This document shows positions 37,401-46,000 of a DNA stretch of 64,000 nucleotides, one piece after another; position 1 is the stretch's first letter; each line of letters opens with the position of its first letter. The position numbers were made by a program, and so were the translations under genes. The notes under the pieces were generated by a model. The model saw only the letters and a program-made list of their open reading frames with translations. It did no database searches and was not told where the DNA came from. The DNA comes from SLFH01 sp050486265. Lineage in GTDB: Bacteria > Planctomycetota > Phycisphaerae > Phycisphaerales > UBA1924. The DNA lies in the NCBI GenBank assembly GCA_050486265.1, contig JBJHCY010000002.1, positions 500,024 through 564,023 on the forward strand, given 5' to 3'.

Positions 37401-38396
37401 TTACGGCGCTGGACGCCGGTTGGCCAGCGTCCGGTTGAGGGGCACGACAAAGCGGTCCCCGTCGATCTCAAACCACGCCCCGCCGGAAACATCCCCGCCG
37501 ACAAGCCTCGCCCCGAACAACGAATCACCAACCGACAGGCTCCGCGTCGCAGGGCGGTCGCCGTCGAGCATCACCACCACACGGAGCTCGGTCCCCTCGA
37601 AGATGCCCGCGACACGCCAGCGCTCCCAGCGTGGCGGAGGCGGCGGAGGCGCCGGCTGCTCCTCGGGCGGGTCTTGCTGCGCGACTCTCGTTTCTGGTTC
37701 TGGCGGGGGGGGCGGCGGGCGGAACCGGTTGACCGAGGCCAGCCGCAGCCTGGCTTCCGCCAGGGTCGGGTCTTCCTGGACCACCTCGCGTTCGGCCTCG
37801 CCCGCGAGACGGGGCTCGTAGAGGGCGGTGATGTCGGCACGGACCTCGAATCGCCGGCGCTCGTCGCCGACCGGGCGGATCGACCACTGCGGGATCGAAT
37901 CCACCCAGGGCTGGGACTCCAAGAGAGAGATCATATGCGCCAGCGACTCGTGCCCCCCGTGCCCGGTGACCGTCGCGCGGAAGACGCCGAAGTCCGGACG
38001 CTCGTCGAGACGACGGGCGATCAGTCGCGGCGCCTCCCCGCTGTGGCGGGCGCCCGCGAAGGGGTTCGCCTGGCCGCGCGGCGCGTTGGTCGAGACGCTG
38101 ATGCGTTCGAGCCCGGCCCTCTCGGCGGCCTCTCTCAGGAGCAGGCGCAGCCTGTGGTCCGCCTCGTCGGGCTGGCCCCCGAGCATGCGATCGGAAAACG
38201 CCGCGTAGCGACGCCGCAGGTCCGCGCCCTGGGCGAGACGGGTCTCGAACTGGGCGTTCTGGTTCTCTTTGGTCTCAAGCTCTCGGAGGATGCGGTCTCG
38301 CGGGGTGAGATACCAGGCGTTGTACGCCCTCCAGCCGAGGAAGGCCGCAAACCCGAAGACGACGAGCCAAATGATCGGTGTGCGCCAGCGCTTCAT
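37401..38396 (-). CDS. gspM: T2SS platform protein: PilO/GspM-like plus PilP/GspC-like fusion
   Basis: This 331-residue inner-membrane protein has a single N-terminal membrane helix (IIWLVVFGFAAFLGW, about residues 7-21) and a coiled coil rich in Glu/Arg. A ferredoxin-like periplasmic domain follows (about 75-200, LRLLLREAAERAGLERISVS), as in PilO/GspM. After a Pro/Glu-rich linker comes a small beta domain (about 265-325, VAGIFEGTELRVVVMLDGDR and GDSLFGARLVGGDV) of the PilP or GspC homology-region type, which normally contacts the secretin N0 domain. The ATG is in a 4-base overlap with the stop of the upstream gene. It lies 75 bp before the secretin gene. The fold assignment is by pattern, not by alignment. 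Confidence 0.75.
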   Translation of the reverse strand: MKRWRTPIIWLVVFGFAAFLGWRAYNAWYLTPRDRILRELETKENQNAQFETRLAQGADLRRRYAAFSDRMLGGQPDEADHRLRLLLREAAERAGLERISVSTNAPRGQANPFAGARHSGEAPRLIARRLDERPDFGVFRATVTGHGGHESLAHMISLLESQPWVDSIPQWSIRPVGDERRRFEVRADITALYEPRLAGEAEREVVQEDPTLAEARLRLASVNRFRPPPPPPEPETRVAQQDPPEEQPAPPPPPPRWERWRVAGIFEGTELRVVVMLDGDRPATRSLSVGDSLFGARLVGGDVSGGAWFEIDGDRFVVPLNRTLANRRPAP

Positions 38397-39955
38397 TGCT
38401 CGTCCTCCGTCTCCTTGTCGGGGAGCGGGGCGACGAGCCCCGATCGGAGGTTGAGCGTGAACGCGCTGCCGGTGTCGGGCCCCTGGGTGGAGACGCGGTA
38501 CCCCCCGCCGGCGATCAGCATCGAACGCTGGCGTTCGAGCACCGAGGCGCCCGCCTCGCCCCTGGGGACGGCGGAGATGCTGACGCGGACCTCGCGCCCG
38601 GTGTTCCACTGCCCGTCGAGCGGGCCGCCCCCGCGCCTTGGCGCGTACGAGAGCTCGGTCGAGACGCTGCCCTGGAGCTGGCTGAGCAGGAGCTCCTCGG
38701 TCGAGAGCATCCTGCGGGAGATCCAGTCGAGGTGGGCCATCCAGTCCGGGTGGAGGCCGGCGCGGGCTTCGAGATGTTCGACCCGGGCCTGGAGCAGGAG
38801 CTGTTCGATGTACTGCTCGGTGAACTGGCGGTTGTCGTCGCTAACGACCGAGAGCCGGGCGTTCAGTCGCGAGAGCTCCTGGTTGGCGAAGACCCAGCCC
38901 CCGCCCCCGAGGACGATCAGCCCGAAGCCGGCGGCGAGCGCGCCCATGCGGTACTTCGCCGAGCGGTCGGGGCCCTTGCGGGGCTCAAGGAAGTTCAGCA
39001 GCCTCGACTGCGGCGCAACCGCCAGACCGATGAGCGGGAGCAGCCTCGCCAGCTCGTCCTCGGCGGGGCCCTTTTTCGGATCGAGCTTGATCCAGCCGGG
39101 CAGCCCGACAGCCCGGGCGGAGACGCCGATCGAGTCGCCGCAACGCTCGGCCACGCGCGACGCGATCCCGTCTGCGCCGAGCACAAGCACGGACTCTGAA
39201 GACCCGGGCTCTGAAGCGCTGCGTGCGGCGACCCAGGTGCGTCTGGCCTCGACGGCGAGCCTGGACGCGAAACGCTCGCGCGATTCGGCGTCGTCGGTCT
39301 CCGGCGTTCGCACCTCGCCGGGGCGCGCAGTGACCAGACGCCCGGCGTTGATCCAGGCGAACTCGGTCGAGCTCGGGAGCACGGCGATCGCGAGCACGGA
39401 GCCGTCGAGCGCCTCGGGCTCGCGCCCCGCCAGCTCGAGCATGCCCAGCGTGCGCAGACTGATGGCGGCGGGCTTGATCCCAGCGGCTTTGGCCATTTCC
39501 CTAAAGAACGCCATGCGGGGCCCGGTGACAGCCGCGGCGAGCACCGACGGGCCTGTTTCGGCCGCCGCGTTCTCGCCTTTGCCCTTCCTGGTCGCGGGGT
39601 CAAGGGGGATGTAGTCGATCGAAGCCTCTTCGAGCCCGACAGCGAGCTGGCGGTGCAGCTCGAGCTGCACGACGCCGGGCACCTCGTCGTCACGCACACC
39701 GACGGGGCAGGCGACGCGTTTGAGCACCGCCTCGCGTCGAGGCAGGGAGATGACAACCCGGCCCCGCTTGGCCGACTTGCCCATGCACTCGGAGATCCAC
39801 CGCCCCATCGCGCCGGCGTCGGCGGGGTCGAGCCCCTCGGGCCTGGCCTCCGAGGCCCACGAGCGCAGCGCCCACGACTTGCCCTTGCGTGCGATCGTCG
39901 CGACCGTCAGGCGGTCGTGGTCGAGATCGATGACTGTTGTCGCCCTTGCGCTCAT
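38393..39955 (-). CDS. gspL: T2SS platform protein: PilM-PilN (GspL-like) fusion
   Basis: This 520-residue protein has a cytoplasmic actin-like N-terminal half (residues 1 to about 330, beginning TTVIDLDHDRLTVATIARKG, with SVLVLGADGIASRVAERCGD later) typical of PilM or cytoplasmic GspL. A membrane helix (about 337-360, MGALAAGFGLIVLGGGGWVF) follows. The PilN-like periplasmic part has a coiled coil (LSRLNARLSVVSDDNRQFTE) and a ferredoxin-like domain. This combines in one chain what type IV pilus systems split into two proteins. The protein would connect the GspE ATPase to the pseudopilus base. Its stop overlaps the ATG of the PilO/P-like gene, and it begins 3 bases after gspK ends. Confidence 0.8.
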   Translation of the reverse strand: MSARATTVIDLDHDRLTVATIARKGKSWALRSWASEARPEGLDPADAGAMGRWISECMGKSAKRGRVVISLPRREAVLKRVACPVGVRDDEVPGVVQLELHRQLAVGLEEASIDYIPLDPATRKGKGENAAAETGPSVLAAAVTGPRMAFFREMAKAAGIKPAAISLRTLGMLELAGREPEALDGSVLAIAVLPSSTEFAWINAGRLVTARPGEVRTPETDDAESRERFASRLAVEARRTWVAARSASEPGSSESVLVLGADGIASRVAERCGDSIGVSARAVGLPGWIKLDPKKGPAEDELARLLPLIGLAVAPQSRLLNFLEPRKGPDRSAKYRMGALAAGFGLIVLGGGGWVFANQELSRLNARLSVVSDDNRQFTEQYIEQLLLQARVEHLEARAGLHPDWMAHLDWISRRMLSTEELLLSQLQGSVSTELSYAPRRGGGPLDGQWNTGREVRVSISAVPRGEAGASVLERQRSMLIAGGGYRVSTQGPDTGSAFTLNLRSGLVAPLPDKETEDEQ

Positions 39956-39958
39956 GGT

Positions 39959-41482
39959 TCAGTCGTTCTCCGGCAAACGCCAACGCCCGAGGCGCCGGTC
40001 AACGGTCGGCAGCTCATCGCCATCCGGGGCGGGCTGCTCGCGAGAGGCGGCCCTGCGCGAACCGCTCGCCTCCTCGGCCGGCCTGACGCGCTCTGGCTCT
40101 TCCATCTCCATCGACTCTTCCGGCGCCTCCTCGAAAATGTCGGCCGCCTCGATGCGGAGTGCCGACGCGAGCTCGCCCGACCCGATCATCCGCACCGCGT
40201 CGAGCATCGTGATGTCGCGCACATACGCAACGCGGGGTCGCTGCGAGGCGACATCGATCACCGCCTCGAGCACCACCCGCGATTGCAGAGGCGTGTCGGA
40301 GTCTCGGTCGGCGTCCGCGTTCGCATCGAGCGGGAGGAAGCCCGCCTCGACGCGCACACGCCACTGGAGCGAGCGGAACGACAGGTGGTCGACCGCCCGC
40401 CCGAAAGCGTCTGTCGAGAGGATCTGACGCTCGGCCAGCCAGACAACGCTCAGGCGGTCGTCGCCGGAGAGGTTCTCTCGCTCGGCGACGATCGACTCCG
40501 CCGAGGCCTCGTCGATCCCCGGCAGCGAGGCGAGCACGCGGGCGTCGGCCCGGACGATGTCGACCCGCCCGGGCCGGAACTCGTCGTCGGATGTCGTGAC
40601 CGAGTCCAGCGCGATCTTCCAGATCGGCCACGCGCCTTGGGCGCGGGTCGAGAGCTCCTGCACGATCATCCGGTCGCTGGTGAACCCGCCCTGCGAACGC
40701 ATCAGCCCGCCGATGGCGCGGGCGGCCTCGGCGTTGAACCGGCGCGTCAACGCGCGCTCCAGCCTCGACGACCAGGGCAGGTTGAGGTTGATGCGCCGGG
40801 TGCCGATGTGCTCGGAGCTGTCGATCCCCGTCTGCACATTGGGCTCGAAGCTGTAGACGGTCAGCAGCGAGAGCAACCCCTCGGCGCCGTCGGCGAAAAA
40901 CAGGTCCGCGGGATCTTCCTCGCCCCCGATGCCGCGGAGGTCGCGCCCCCCGCTGCCGTAGAGCAATTCGGCGTCGACGCCGGGAACCCCGGCGAGCTCC
41001 GCGACGCTCTGGTACGGGCCGACGCTGTCCCGCCGCGCGACGATGCGCTGGGCGAGGGCCTCGTCAACACCGGGGAGCGAGGCGAGCATCTCGGGCGACG
41101 CGGCGTTGAGATCGAGCCGCGCGGACTCTGAAACCGTGACGCGGTCTTCAACAATCGGGATCAGGCGCACAACACCCACGCGTCCGCCCGGCCCGCCCTC
41201 GATCGTCCAGCGCTCGGTCAGTTCGGGCTCGCCCCCGGCCAGAAGGCGCTCGCGCTGCGACGCAAGCTCGGCCATCGCGCCCTCGACACCCGACCACGCA
41301 AGAGCGCGTGCGGCATCAGACCGGATCGAAGCGTCGGCGCTCCCGCGCGTCGCCTGCACGCTCATCAGCAGCGTCGAGCCGACATACGCGCCGATGCCGA
41401 TGAGCAACAGCACACCGAAAAGGATCACACCGCGACGCTCGAGGGATCGAGCCATCGGATTGAAACCTGAATCCACCCTCAT
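39959..41482 (-). CDS. gspK: T2SS minor pseudopilin GspK
   Basis: This 507-residue GspK caps the pseudopilus tip with GspI and GspJ. The N-terminal prepilin-like segment is RRGVILFGVLLLIGIGAYVG, followed by the long helix RSDAARALAWSGVEGAMAEL. The globular part contains helix-hairpin-helix units (LNAASPEMLASLPGVDEALA and ARVLASLPGIDEASAESIVA) as in the GspK family. An acidic C-terminal tail of about 70 residues (EEAPEESMEMEEPERV) is longer than usual. The first ATG overlaps the gspJ stop (ATGA) and was chosen; a second ATG nine codons later (MARSLERRG) would give a more standard short leader. Confidence 0.9.
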   Translation of the reverse strand: MRVDSGFNPMARSLERRGVILFGVLLLIGIGAYVGSTLLMSVQATRGSADASIRSDAARALAWSGVEGAMAELASQRERLLAGGEPELTERWTIEGGPGGRVGVVRLIPIVEDRVTVSESARLDLNAASPEMLASLPGVDEALAQRIVARRDSVGPYQSVAELAGVPGVDAELLYGSGGRDLRGIGGEEDPADLFFADGAEGLLSLLTVYSFEPNVQTGIDSSEHIGTRRINLNLPWSSRLERALTRRFNAEAARAIGGLMRSQGGFTSDRMIVQELSTRAQGAWPIWKIALDSVTTSDDEFRPGRVDIVRADARVLASLPGIDEASAESIVAERENLSGDDRLSVVWLAERQILSTDAFGRAVDHLSFRSLQWRVRVEAGFLPLDANADADRDSDTPLQSRVVLEAVIDVASQRPRVAYVRDITMLDAVRMIGSGELASALRIEAADIFEEAPEESMEMEEPERVRPAEEASGSRRAASREQPAPDGDELPTVDRRLGRWRLPEND

Positions 41483-42162
41483 GCATCGCCCTCCGCCGCG
41501 TCGGGGATGGCGATGATGCGCAGCCGGTCAGGGCGTCGTGTCGGGGCGGGGCGTTCTTCCGCCGGCATGTCCTCCGAGACGGGCTCGCGACGCTCGGCGT
41601 CTTCGAACCAGACCGCGATCTCGACCGCAACAGGCAGCCGCCCGGCATTGACCGTGTTGAACTCGCTCCGCCAGGAACGCCCGTCGTGATAACGCAGGCG
41701 GAGGCGCCGGACGCCCGAGGCGATGACCTGCGGCTGCGTGCCCGCCGCGCCGAGCGACGCATCGCGGGCAGAAGCTCGCACGCGCCCGCTGTCGGGCGAG
41801 AACCGAAGTTCCAGCCGCTGCAAGTCGCCCGGCGCGAGCAGCCCGCGCGCCGGGTCGGGCACCGTCACAGCGCGGCAGAGGACGCTGATCGTCTCCTGCG
41901 TGCCTTCGATGCCCGCTTCTTCCCCCGGCCCGGCGACCATCGTGGTCGAGAGCGCGCGCTCCAGCGCCTCGATCATGCGGTTGCCCGCGTCGAACCGCTC
42001 GGCCGAGGTGAGCACGCGGTCGCGCCCGTTCATCAGTTCGCCGATGAAGTTGCCGACACCGATCGCCAGCGCGGCGCCGATCCCGATCGCAAGCAGGACC
42101 TCGAGGAGGGTCATGGCTCGTCTGCGCCGTGGCCGGTGCGTGATGGAAGCCCGTGCGTTCAT
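41479..42162 (-). CDS. gspJ: T2SS minor pseudopilin GspJ
   Basis: This 227-residue pseudopilin has a basic leader (THRPRRRRA) before the processing site and the hydrophobic helix MTLLEVLLAIGIGAALAIGV with the conserved Glu at position 5. The cleavage residue appears to be Ala rather than the more common Gly. The soluble part contains LQRLELRFSPDSGRVRASAR and IASGVRRLRLRYHDGRSW, matching the GspJ pattern of a strand near the C terminus that reports a computed row of residues after RLRLRY. It overlaps gspI and gspK by four bases each, so the pseudopilins are made in strict order. It ends in an acidic Asp/Ala tail. Confidence 0.88.
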   Translation of the reverse strand: MNARASITHRPRRRRAMTLLEVLLAIGIGAALAIGVGNFIGELMNGRDRVLTSAERFDAGNRMIEALERALSTTMVAGPGEEAGIEGTQETISVLCRAVTVPDPARGLLAPGDLQRLELRFSPDSGRVRASARDASLGAAGTQPQVIASGVRRLRLRYHDGRSWRSEFNTVNAGRLPVAVEIAVWFEDAERREPVSEDMPAEERPAPTRRPDRLRIIAIPDAAEGDA

Positions 42163-42704
42163 CGGCCTGTCCCGTCGCTGTTGCGTCGCGGGGCGCCGCG
42201 TTCGGCCTCGCCGACGAGGGCGTCGATGTCGCCGGCGGTGTCTTCGGGCGCATCGCGCAGGCGGACCAGGCGCCTCAGCGAGGCCTCGGGCAGCGACTCG
42301 GGATCCGCCTCGGCCCGCCTGACCTCGACGATCACCCGCGAGAGCCCTTCGAAGCTCGATGGCTCTGTGTTGACCGTGAGCACCCAGCCGGAGGTGCGGA
42401 CCGGGCCGGTGGTTCGCCGACCGGCGGGCAGGTCGTCGGCGCTGACGAGGCGGTCGCCTTCCCATGCGGTTTCGTCCTCGTCCCACGCGACGGGCTCTCC
42501 CGAGAGCGTCTGGGGCGTGGAGATGCCCGCCTGGATCTTGGCCATGGCGCTTCGCGCGATGTCCGAGGCGGCGATCTCACGATCGGCCCGGATCGCGCTG
42601 TCGACCCCGAGGGTCAGCGCGTTGGTGATCGCCAGGCCAGCGCCGACAAACAACGCGACCGCGACCATCAGTTCAAGGAGCACGATACCGGCGCGTCGGA
42701 TCAT
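42159..42704 (-). CDS. gspI: T2SS minor pseudopilin GspI
   Basis: This 181-residue minor pseudopilin has a short leader MIRRAG, a processing site and the helix IVLLELMVAVALFVGAGLAI with Glu at the expected fifth position. The body has SDIARSAMAKIQAGISTPQT and strands such as GWVLTVNTEPSSFEGLSRVI, ending in a charged tail. The ATG overlaps the gspH stop (ATGA); an in-frame start nine codons earlier was rejected for lack of support. In characterised systems GspI starts the tip complex with GspJ and GspK, and the gene order here agrees with that. Confidence 0.85.
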   Translation of the reverse strand: MIRRAGIVLLELMVAVALFVGAGLAITNALTLGVDSAIRADREIAASDIARSAMAKIQAGISTPQTLSGEPVAWDEDETAWEGDRLVSADDLPAGRRTTGPVRTSGWVLTVNTEPSSFEGLSRVIVEVRRAEADPESLPEASLRRLVRLRDAPEDTAGDIDALVGEAERGAPRRNSDGTGR

Positions 42705-43336
42705 GGAGGATCCCCCAGCCAGTCGGCCCACTCGTCGGCTTCGGAGCCGGGGCCGCCCGGCTCGTCGTCCTCGCGCGCTTGCTCGGAAAGCTCGTCGGAC
42801 GCTTCATCGTCCTGCGGGCCCGCCCACGCCCCGATGCGGACGACGGTGCGCGTGCCCGAGGGGGCGACGAGCACGAACGATTCCGGGGCGATCGCCGAGC
42901 CGTCGGGCAGGAACGCTCCGAGCAACTCCGGCTCGGGCGCACGCTCCTGAGCGAACGGGGCGGGCGTGGGCACGAAGGCGTCGTCGGCGGCGGCGACGCG
43001 TTGAAACTCGGTGGCCTCCTCCGCCCCGCGTTCGATGAGGAACCGCTCGGGGAGCGTGAGGACGAGGCGCCCGAGGGCCATCGCGTCCTCGGCGGGCTTG
43101 AGGCGAAGCGCGATGCGCCCGCCCTCCTCCTGGGCCGCCGAGAGGAGGAGCGGGCGTCCTTCACGACGCGCGTCGAGCCTGGCGGTGCTGATGGCCGCGT
43201 TGACCTGCGCGACCGTTTCCTGCTCGCGCGTGGTGCGGAGGCGGTCGAAGACGATGGGCGAAACGATCGCCGCCATCGCGGCGATGAGGCCGACGACGAT
43301 CAGCAACTCGATGATCGAAAAGCCCGGTCTGCGCAT
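42701..43336 (-). CDS. gspH: T2SS pseudopilin GspH
   Basis: This 211-residue pseudopilin has a very short leader MRRPG and the classical helix FSIIELLIVVGLIAAMAAIV with the Glu5 equivalent. The globular part begins with the helix TVAQVNAAISTARLDARREG and has beta strands (GRLVLTLPERFLIERG, ESFVLVAPSGTRTVVRIG) like GspH/FimT. The C-terminal 40 residues are highly acidic (DDEASDELSEQAREDDEPGG), which is unusual and not conserved in the family. The ATG is preceded by AGGAG at 4 bases. Its stop overlaps gspI. Confidence 0.85.
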   Translation of the reverse strand: MRRPGFSIIELLIVVGLIAAMAAIVSPIVFDRLRTTREQETVAQVNAAISTARLDARREGRPLLLSAAQEEGGRIALRLKPAEDAMALGRLVLTLPERFLIERGAEEATEFQRVAAADDAFVPTPAPFAQERAPEPELLGAFLPDGSAIAPESFVLVAPSGTRTVVRIGAWAGPQDDEASDELSEQAREDDEPGGPGSEADEWADWLGDPP

Positions 43337-43377
43337 GGTGCTCCTGCACGGGAGGTCTCGTCGAAGCCGCAAGAGGA

Positions 43378-43884
43378 TCAGTTGCCGCCGAGGAGTCCGC
43401 CGCCGAGATCGCCCCCGCCGAAGGGGTCGTCCTCGCCGGTGCCGCGGAAGTCGAAGACGATCTCGATGTCGTCGTCGGTGTCTTCTTCGCGGTCCGGGCC
43501 TCTGGAGGCGATGCGGAAGCTGGTCGAGCTGCGTTCCTCGTAGATCCACTCCTCGCCCCAGCGGTCGGTCGGCAACTCGGACTGGACGAAGAGCGACCAG
43601 CGCTCCTCGTCTTCTTCGGTGGTGAGCATGGAGCGGTCCCAGAGGACGGCCAGGCCCTCCTCCTCGGTGGGGACGCGGTCGTAGGTGCGATAGAAGTGGC
43701 TGATCGCCGTCCGCAGCGTGTTCAGGTCGGTGCGGGTGAGGTCGCGGTTGGCCTCGTCGCGCCTCGAGAAGAGCGCCACGCCGACGATCCCGCTCAGCGC
43801 GAGGATGATGGCGATGACGATGAGGACTTCGATCAGGGTGAAGCCGCGACGAGCGGCACGCCTGCGCCGGATGGATGTGGGCAT
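43378..43884 (-). CDS. gspG: T2SS major pseudopilin GspG
   Basis: This 168-residue major subunit of the pseudopilus has the leader MPTSIRRRRAARRG and the textbook helix FTLIEVLIVIAIILALSGIV with Glu5. The body shows the GspG signature DLNTLRTAISHFYRTYDRVPTEEEGLAVL and, at the C terminus, FRIASRGPDREEDTDDDIE, corresponding to the calcium-binding loop of GspG. It then ends in an extra Gly-rich tail (FGGGDLGGGLLGGN). It is the first of the tightly linked pseudopilin genes and has a candidate promoter just upstream. gspH follows after 41 bp. Confidence 0.93.
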   Translation of the reverse strand: MPTSIRRRRAARRGFTLIEVLIVIAIILALSGIVGVALFSRRDEANRDLTRTDLNTLRTAISHFYRTYDRVPTEEEGLAVLWDRSMLTTEEDEERWSLFVQSELPTDRWGEEWIYEERSSTSFRIASRGPDREEDTDDDIEIVFDFRGTGEDDPFGGGDLGGGLLGGN

Positions 43885-43950
43885 TCTTTGGCTCTCCGTA
43901 ACCCTTCTGGGTCGGGTGGGGCCGGATCCGTCGGGCCCCGAGGTTAGTGG

Positions 43951-43979
43951 ATACTACATTGGGGCGGACGCCTTCGCAA
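43951..43979 (-). promoter_or_regulatory. Candidate sigma70-type promoter for the gspG-gspD operon
   Basis: Read on the minus strand, a -35 box TTGCGA (43974-43979) is followed by exactly 17 bases and a -10 box TAGTAT (43951-43956), about 67 bases before the gspG start. The region is notably AT-richer than the surroundings. It would drive gspGHIJK, the PilM/N and PilO/P-like genes, the giant secretin and the EF-hand gene. Confidence 0.5.
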
Positions 43980-43995
43980 GCCCCTCACATGTTCT

Positions 43996-45183
43996 TTAAA
44001 CACCGGCGCTGAGCTGCGTCATCGGCAGCACCAGCCCGATGGCCACGACGACGACGATCGCCGCGATCGCCATCAGCATGAGCGGTTCGATCAGCCGGAC
44101 GGCGGCTGTCAGGAGTCGGTCGACCCGCTTCTCGATGTTTTCCGCGAGCCCGATCAGGGCGGTGTCGAGGTTGTTGGCCGCCTCGGCGACCGAGATGATC
44201 TCGATGGTGTCGTCGGTGAACAGCCCGCTCTCTCGAAGAGGGACGGCCAGGGCCTCGCCGGCGCGGACCGCGTCGGCCGCCTTGTCGATCGCCTCCTCCA
44301 GCAGGACATTGCCCGAGGCGTCGCGGGCGGTCCGCATCGACTGGATCATCGGGACGCCGTTGGCGAGCAGGGTGCCCAGCATCCGGCAGAAACGGGCCGC
44401 CGCGATCTCGCGCGTCAGCGGGCCGATCACCGGCGCGTAGGTGCGCACACTCGTGATCGCACGCCGGACGCGGGGCTTCTTGGAGAAGTGCCAGAGCGCC
44501 GCAACAAGCACAACGCCTGCGCCGAGGGTGACCGGGCCGTAGGCGCCGACCGCGGCGCTGGCGGCAAAGACGATTTGCGTCACAACGGGCAGCCCGCCCT
44601 CGATCCCCTCGAACAGCGGGCGGAACATGGGCACGAAGAAGCCGAAGATGATCGCGAGAATCGCAGAGCCGAAGACGACCAAGGCCATCGGGTAGATCAT
44701 GTTGCCGAGGATCTTGCCGCGGAGTTCGGCCTGGCCGACGACGAACTTGCCGAGGCGTTCGAGGACTTCTTCGAGGAAGCCGCCCTTCTCACCGGCACGG
44801 ATCATCGCGACATGGACGGAGCTGAAGACCCCGCGGGCCTCCATCGCCGAGGCGAGCTCTTCGCCGTCGGAAACGGCCTCGGCCAGCGCGGCGAACTCGG
44901 CCGAGAGCCGGGGCTTGGACTTGCGGTTGCCCAGGAGCTTGAGCGCCCGGAGCAGCGGGACCCCGGCGCGGAGAAGGTCGGCGAGCTGCAGGTAGGCGTC
45001 GCCCAGAGCACGGACGGGGAGGCCCCGCCTGAGACGGGGGCCTTCGGAGGCGGGCTCGATCTTGATCGGGGTGAGCTGACGCGTCGCGAGCTCGCCGAGC
45101 AACGCCTGCTCGGTGGCTGCCGCGACACGCCCGGATGTCCGGACGCCGCGCGCGTCGATCGCGGTATACCTGAACTCACCCAT
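43996..45183 (-). CDS. gspF: T2SS inner-membrane platform protein GspF
   Basis: This 395-residue polytopic platform protein has the two repeated GspF domains. The first (about 65-190) has QLADLLRAGVPLLRALKLLG and GEKGGFLEEVLERLGKF. The second (about 270-390) has FCRMLGTLLANGVPMIQSMR and EAANNLDTALIGLAENIEKR. Membrane helices are MALVVFGSAILAIIFGFFVP, a second hydrophobic stretch near 210-240, and IEPLMLMAIAAIVVVVAIGL near the C terminus. The start MGEFRYTAIDARG matches the family; a longer open frame upstream is not coding. It lies 111 bp upstream of gspG on the same strand. Confidence 0.94.
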   Translation of the reverse strand: MGEFRYTAIDARGVRTSGRVAAATEQALLGELATRQLTPIKIEPASEGPRLRRGLPVRALGDAYLQLADLLRAGVPLLRALKLLGNRKSKPRLSAEFAALAEAVSDGEELASAMEARGVFSSVHVAMIRAGEKGGFLEEVLERLGKFVVGQAELRGKILGNMIYPMALVVFGSAILAIIFGFFVPMFRPLFEGIEGGLPVVTQIVFAASAAVGAYGPVTLGAGVVLVAALWHFSKKPRVRRAITSVRTYAPVIGPLTREIAAARFCRMLGTLLANGVPMIQSMRTARDASGNVLLEEAIDKAADAVRAGEALAVPLRESGLFTDDTIEIISVAEAANNLDTALIGLAENIEKRVDRLLTAAVRLIEPLMLMAIAAIVVVVAIGLVLPMTQLSAGV

Positions 45184-45305
45184 GAAAGAACCCCAGCAAC
45201 GCCGCGGGACCGGATACAGCGACCGCCCGCCGCGCCTTCCGTAGCCCGGCGGACGCCGTTGGTGTCCGGGTCCGATTGATCCTACCGGCCAGATTCCGGC
45301 AGGAT

Positions 45306-45950
45306 TCAGGAACCCTGCCCGCTGGTCTGGGTCGGCGATGTCGCCAGAAGCTCTTCGACTTTCGAGGTCAGGCGTTCGTCGTCGGGGCGGACACCGGGCT
45401 CGAACCGGGCGACCACCCGGCCCTGGCGGTCGACGAGGAACTTGGTGAAGTTCCAGCGGGGCTCGCCCCCGATCGGCTCGGGCTGCGAGGCCAGGCGCTT
45501 GTAGAGGGGGTGGGCGTCGTCCCCCACCACGCTGATCCGGGCGAAGAGGGGAAAGGTCACATCGAACCGCTTGCGGCAGAATTCGAGGATCTCCTCGTTG
45601 GTCCCCGGCTCCTGGTTGCGGAAGTCGTTGGCGGGGAAGCCCAGGATCACGAAGCCGTCGTCCTTCCGCTCGCGATACAGCTTTTCCAGGGCCTCGTACT
45701 GCGGGGTCAGGCCGCAGCGGCTGGCGGTGTTGACCATCAGCACGACCTTGCCCTTGTACTTGTCGAGGCGTTCCTTCTCGCCCTCGATCCGCTCCATCTC
45801 GAAATTCAGGACGAAGGCGGGGTGATCCTCGCCCGGCGCGGCGTCGGCCCGCTCGTCGGGGTCGGCGTAGTACGACTGGGAAGGCACGCAGGCGCCGGCC
45901 ATCACGGCGGCGGCGACAAGGGACATCCAACGGGCATTGGTCGCGGGCAT
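45306..45950 (-). CDS. Glutathione-peroxidase-like lipoprotein (Cys type)
   Basis: This 214-residue member of the glutathione peroxidase family reduces peroxides, in bacteria usually with thioredoxin as partner. The peroxidatic residue is cysteine (Cys79 in VNTASRCGLT), not selenocysteine. The second and third motifs are GFPANDFRNQEPGTNEEI and WNFTKFLVDRQG, which carry the Gln and Trp/Asn of the catalytic tetrad. A signal sequence ending AAAVMAGAC predicts a lipoprotein with Cys21, so the enzyme probably acts in the periplasm. The ATG follows GGAG at 8 bases. It lies between gspF and the GspG-domain lipoprotein on the same strand. Confidence 0.9.
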   Translation of the reverse strand: MPATNARWMSLVAAAVMAGACVPSQSYYADPDERADAAPGEDHPAFVLNFEMERIEGEKERLDKYKGKVVLMVNTASRCGLTPQYEALEKLYRERKDDGFVILGFPANDFRNQEPGTNEEILEFCRKRFDVTFPLFARISVVGDDAHPLYKRLASQPEPIGGEPRWNFTKFLVDRQGRVVARFEPGVRPDDERLTSKVEELLATSPTQTSGQGS

Positions 45951-46000
45951 TCGGGGTTCTCCTGGTCGGCGCGGGATTCGGGTGCGGGTCGCCGCCCGAT

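Noticed and set aside
33384..39614. Very long plus-strand open frame (over 2000 codons) opposite the secretin and platform genes
   Set aside because: It is antisense to a protein full of conserved domain motifs. Its own translation is Arg/Gly/His/Asp-rich low complexity, as expected from the reverse strand of high-GC coding DNA.
45710..45730. Selenocysteine in the glutathione-peroxidase-like protein
   Set aside because: The active-site codon is a normal Cys codon (Cys79), so no recoding is needed.
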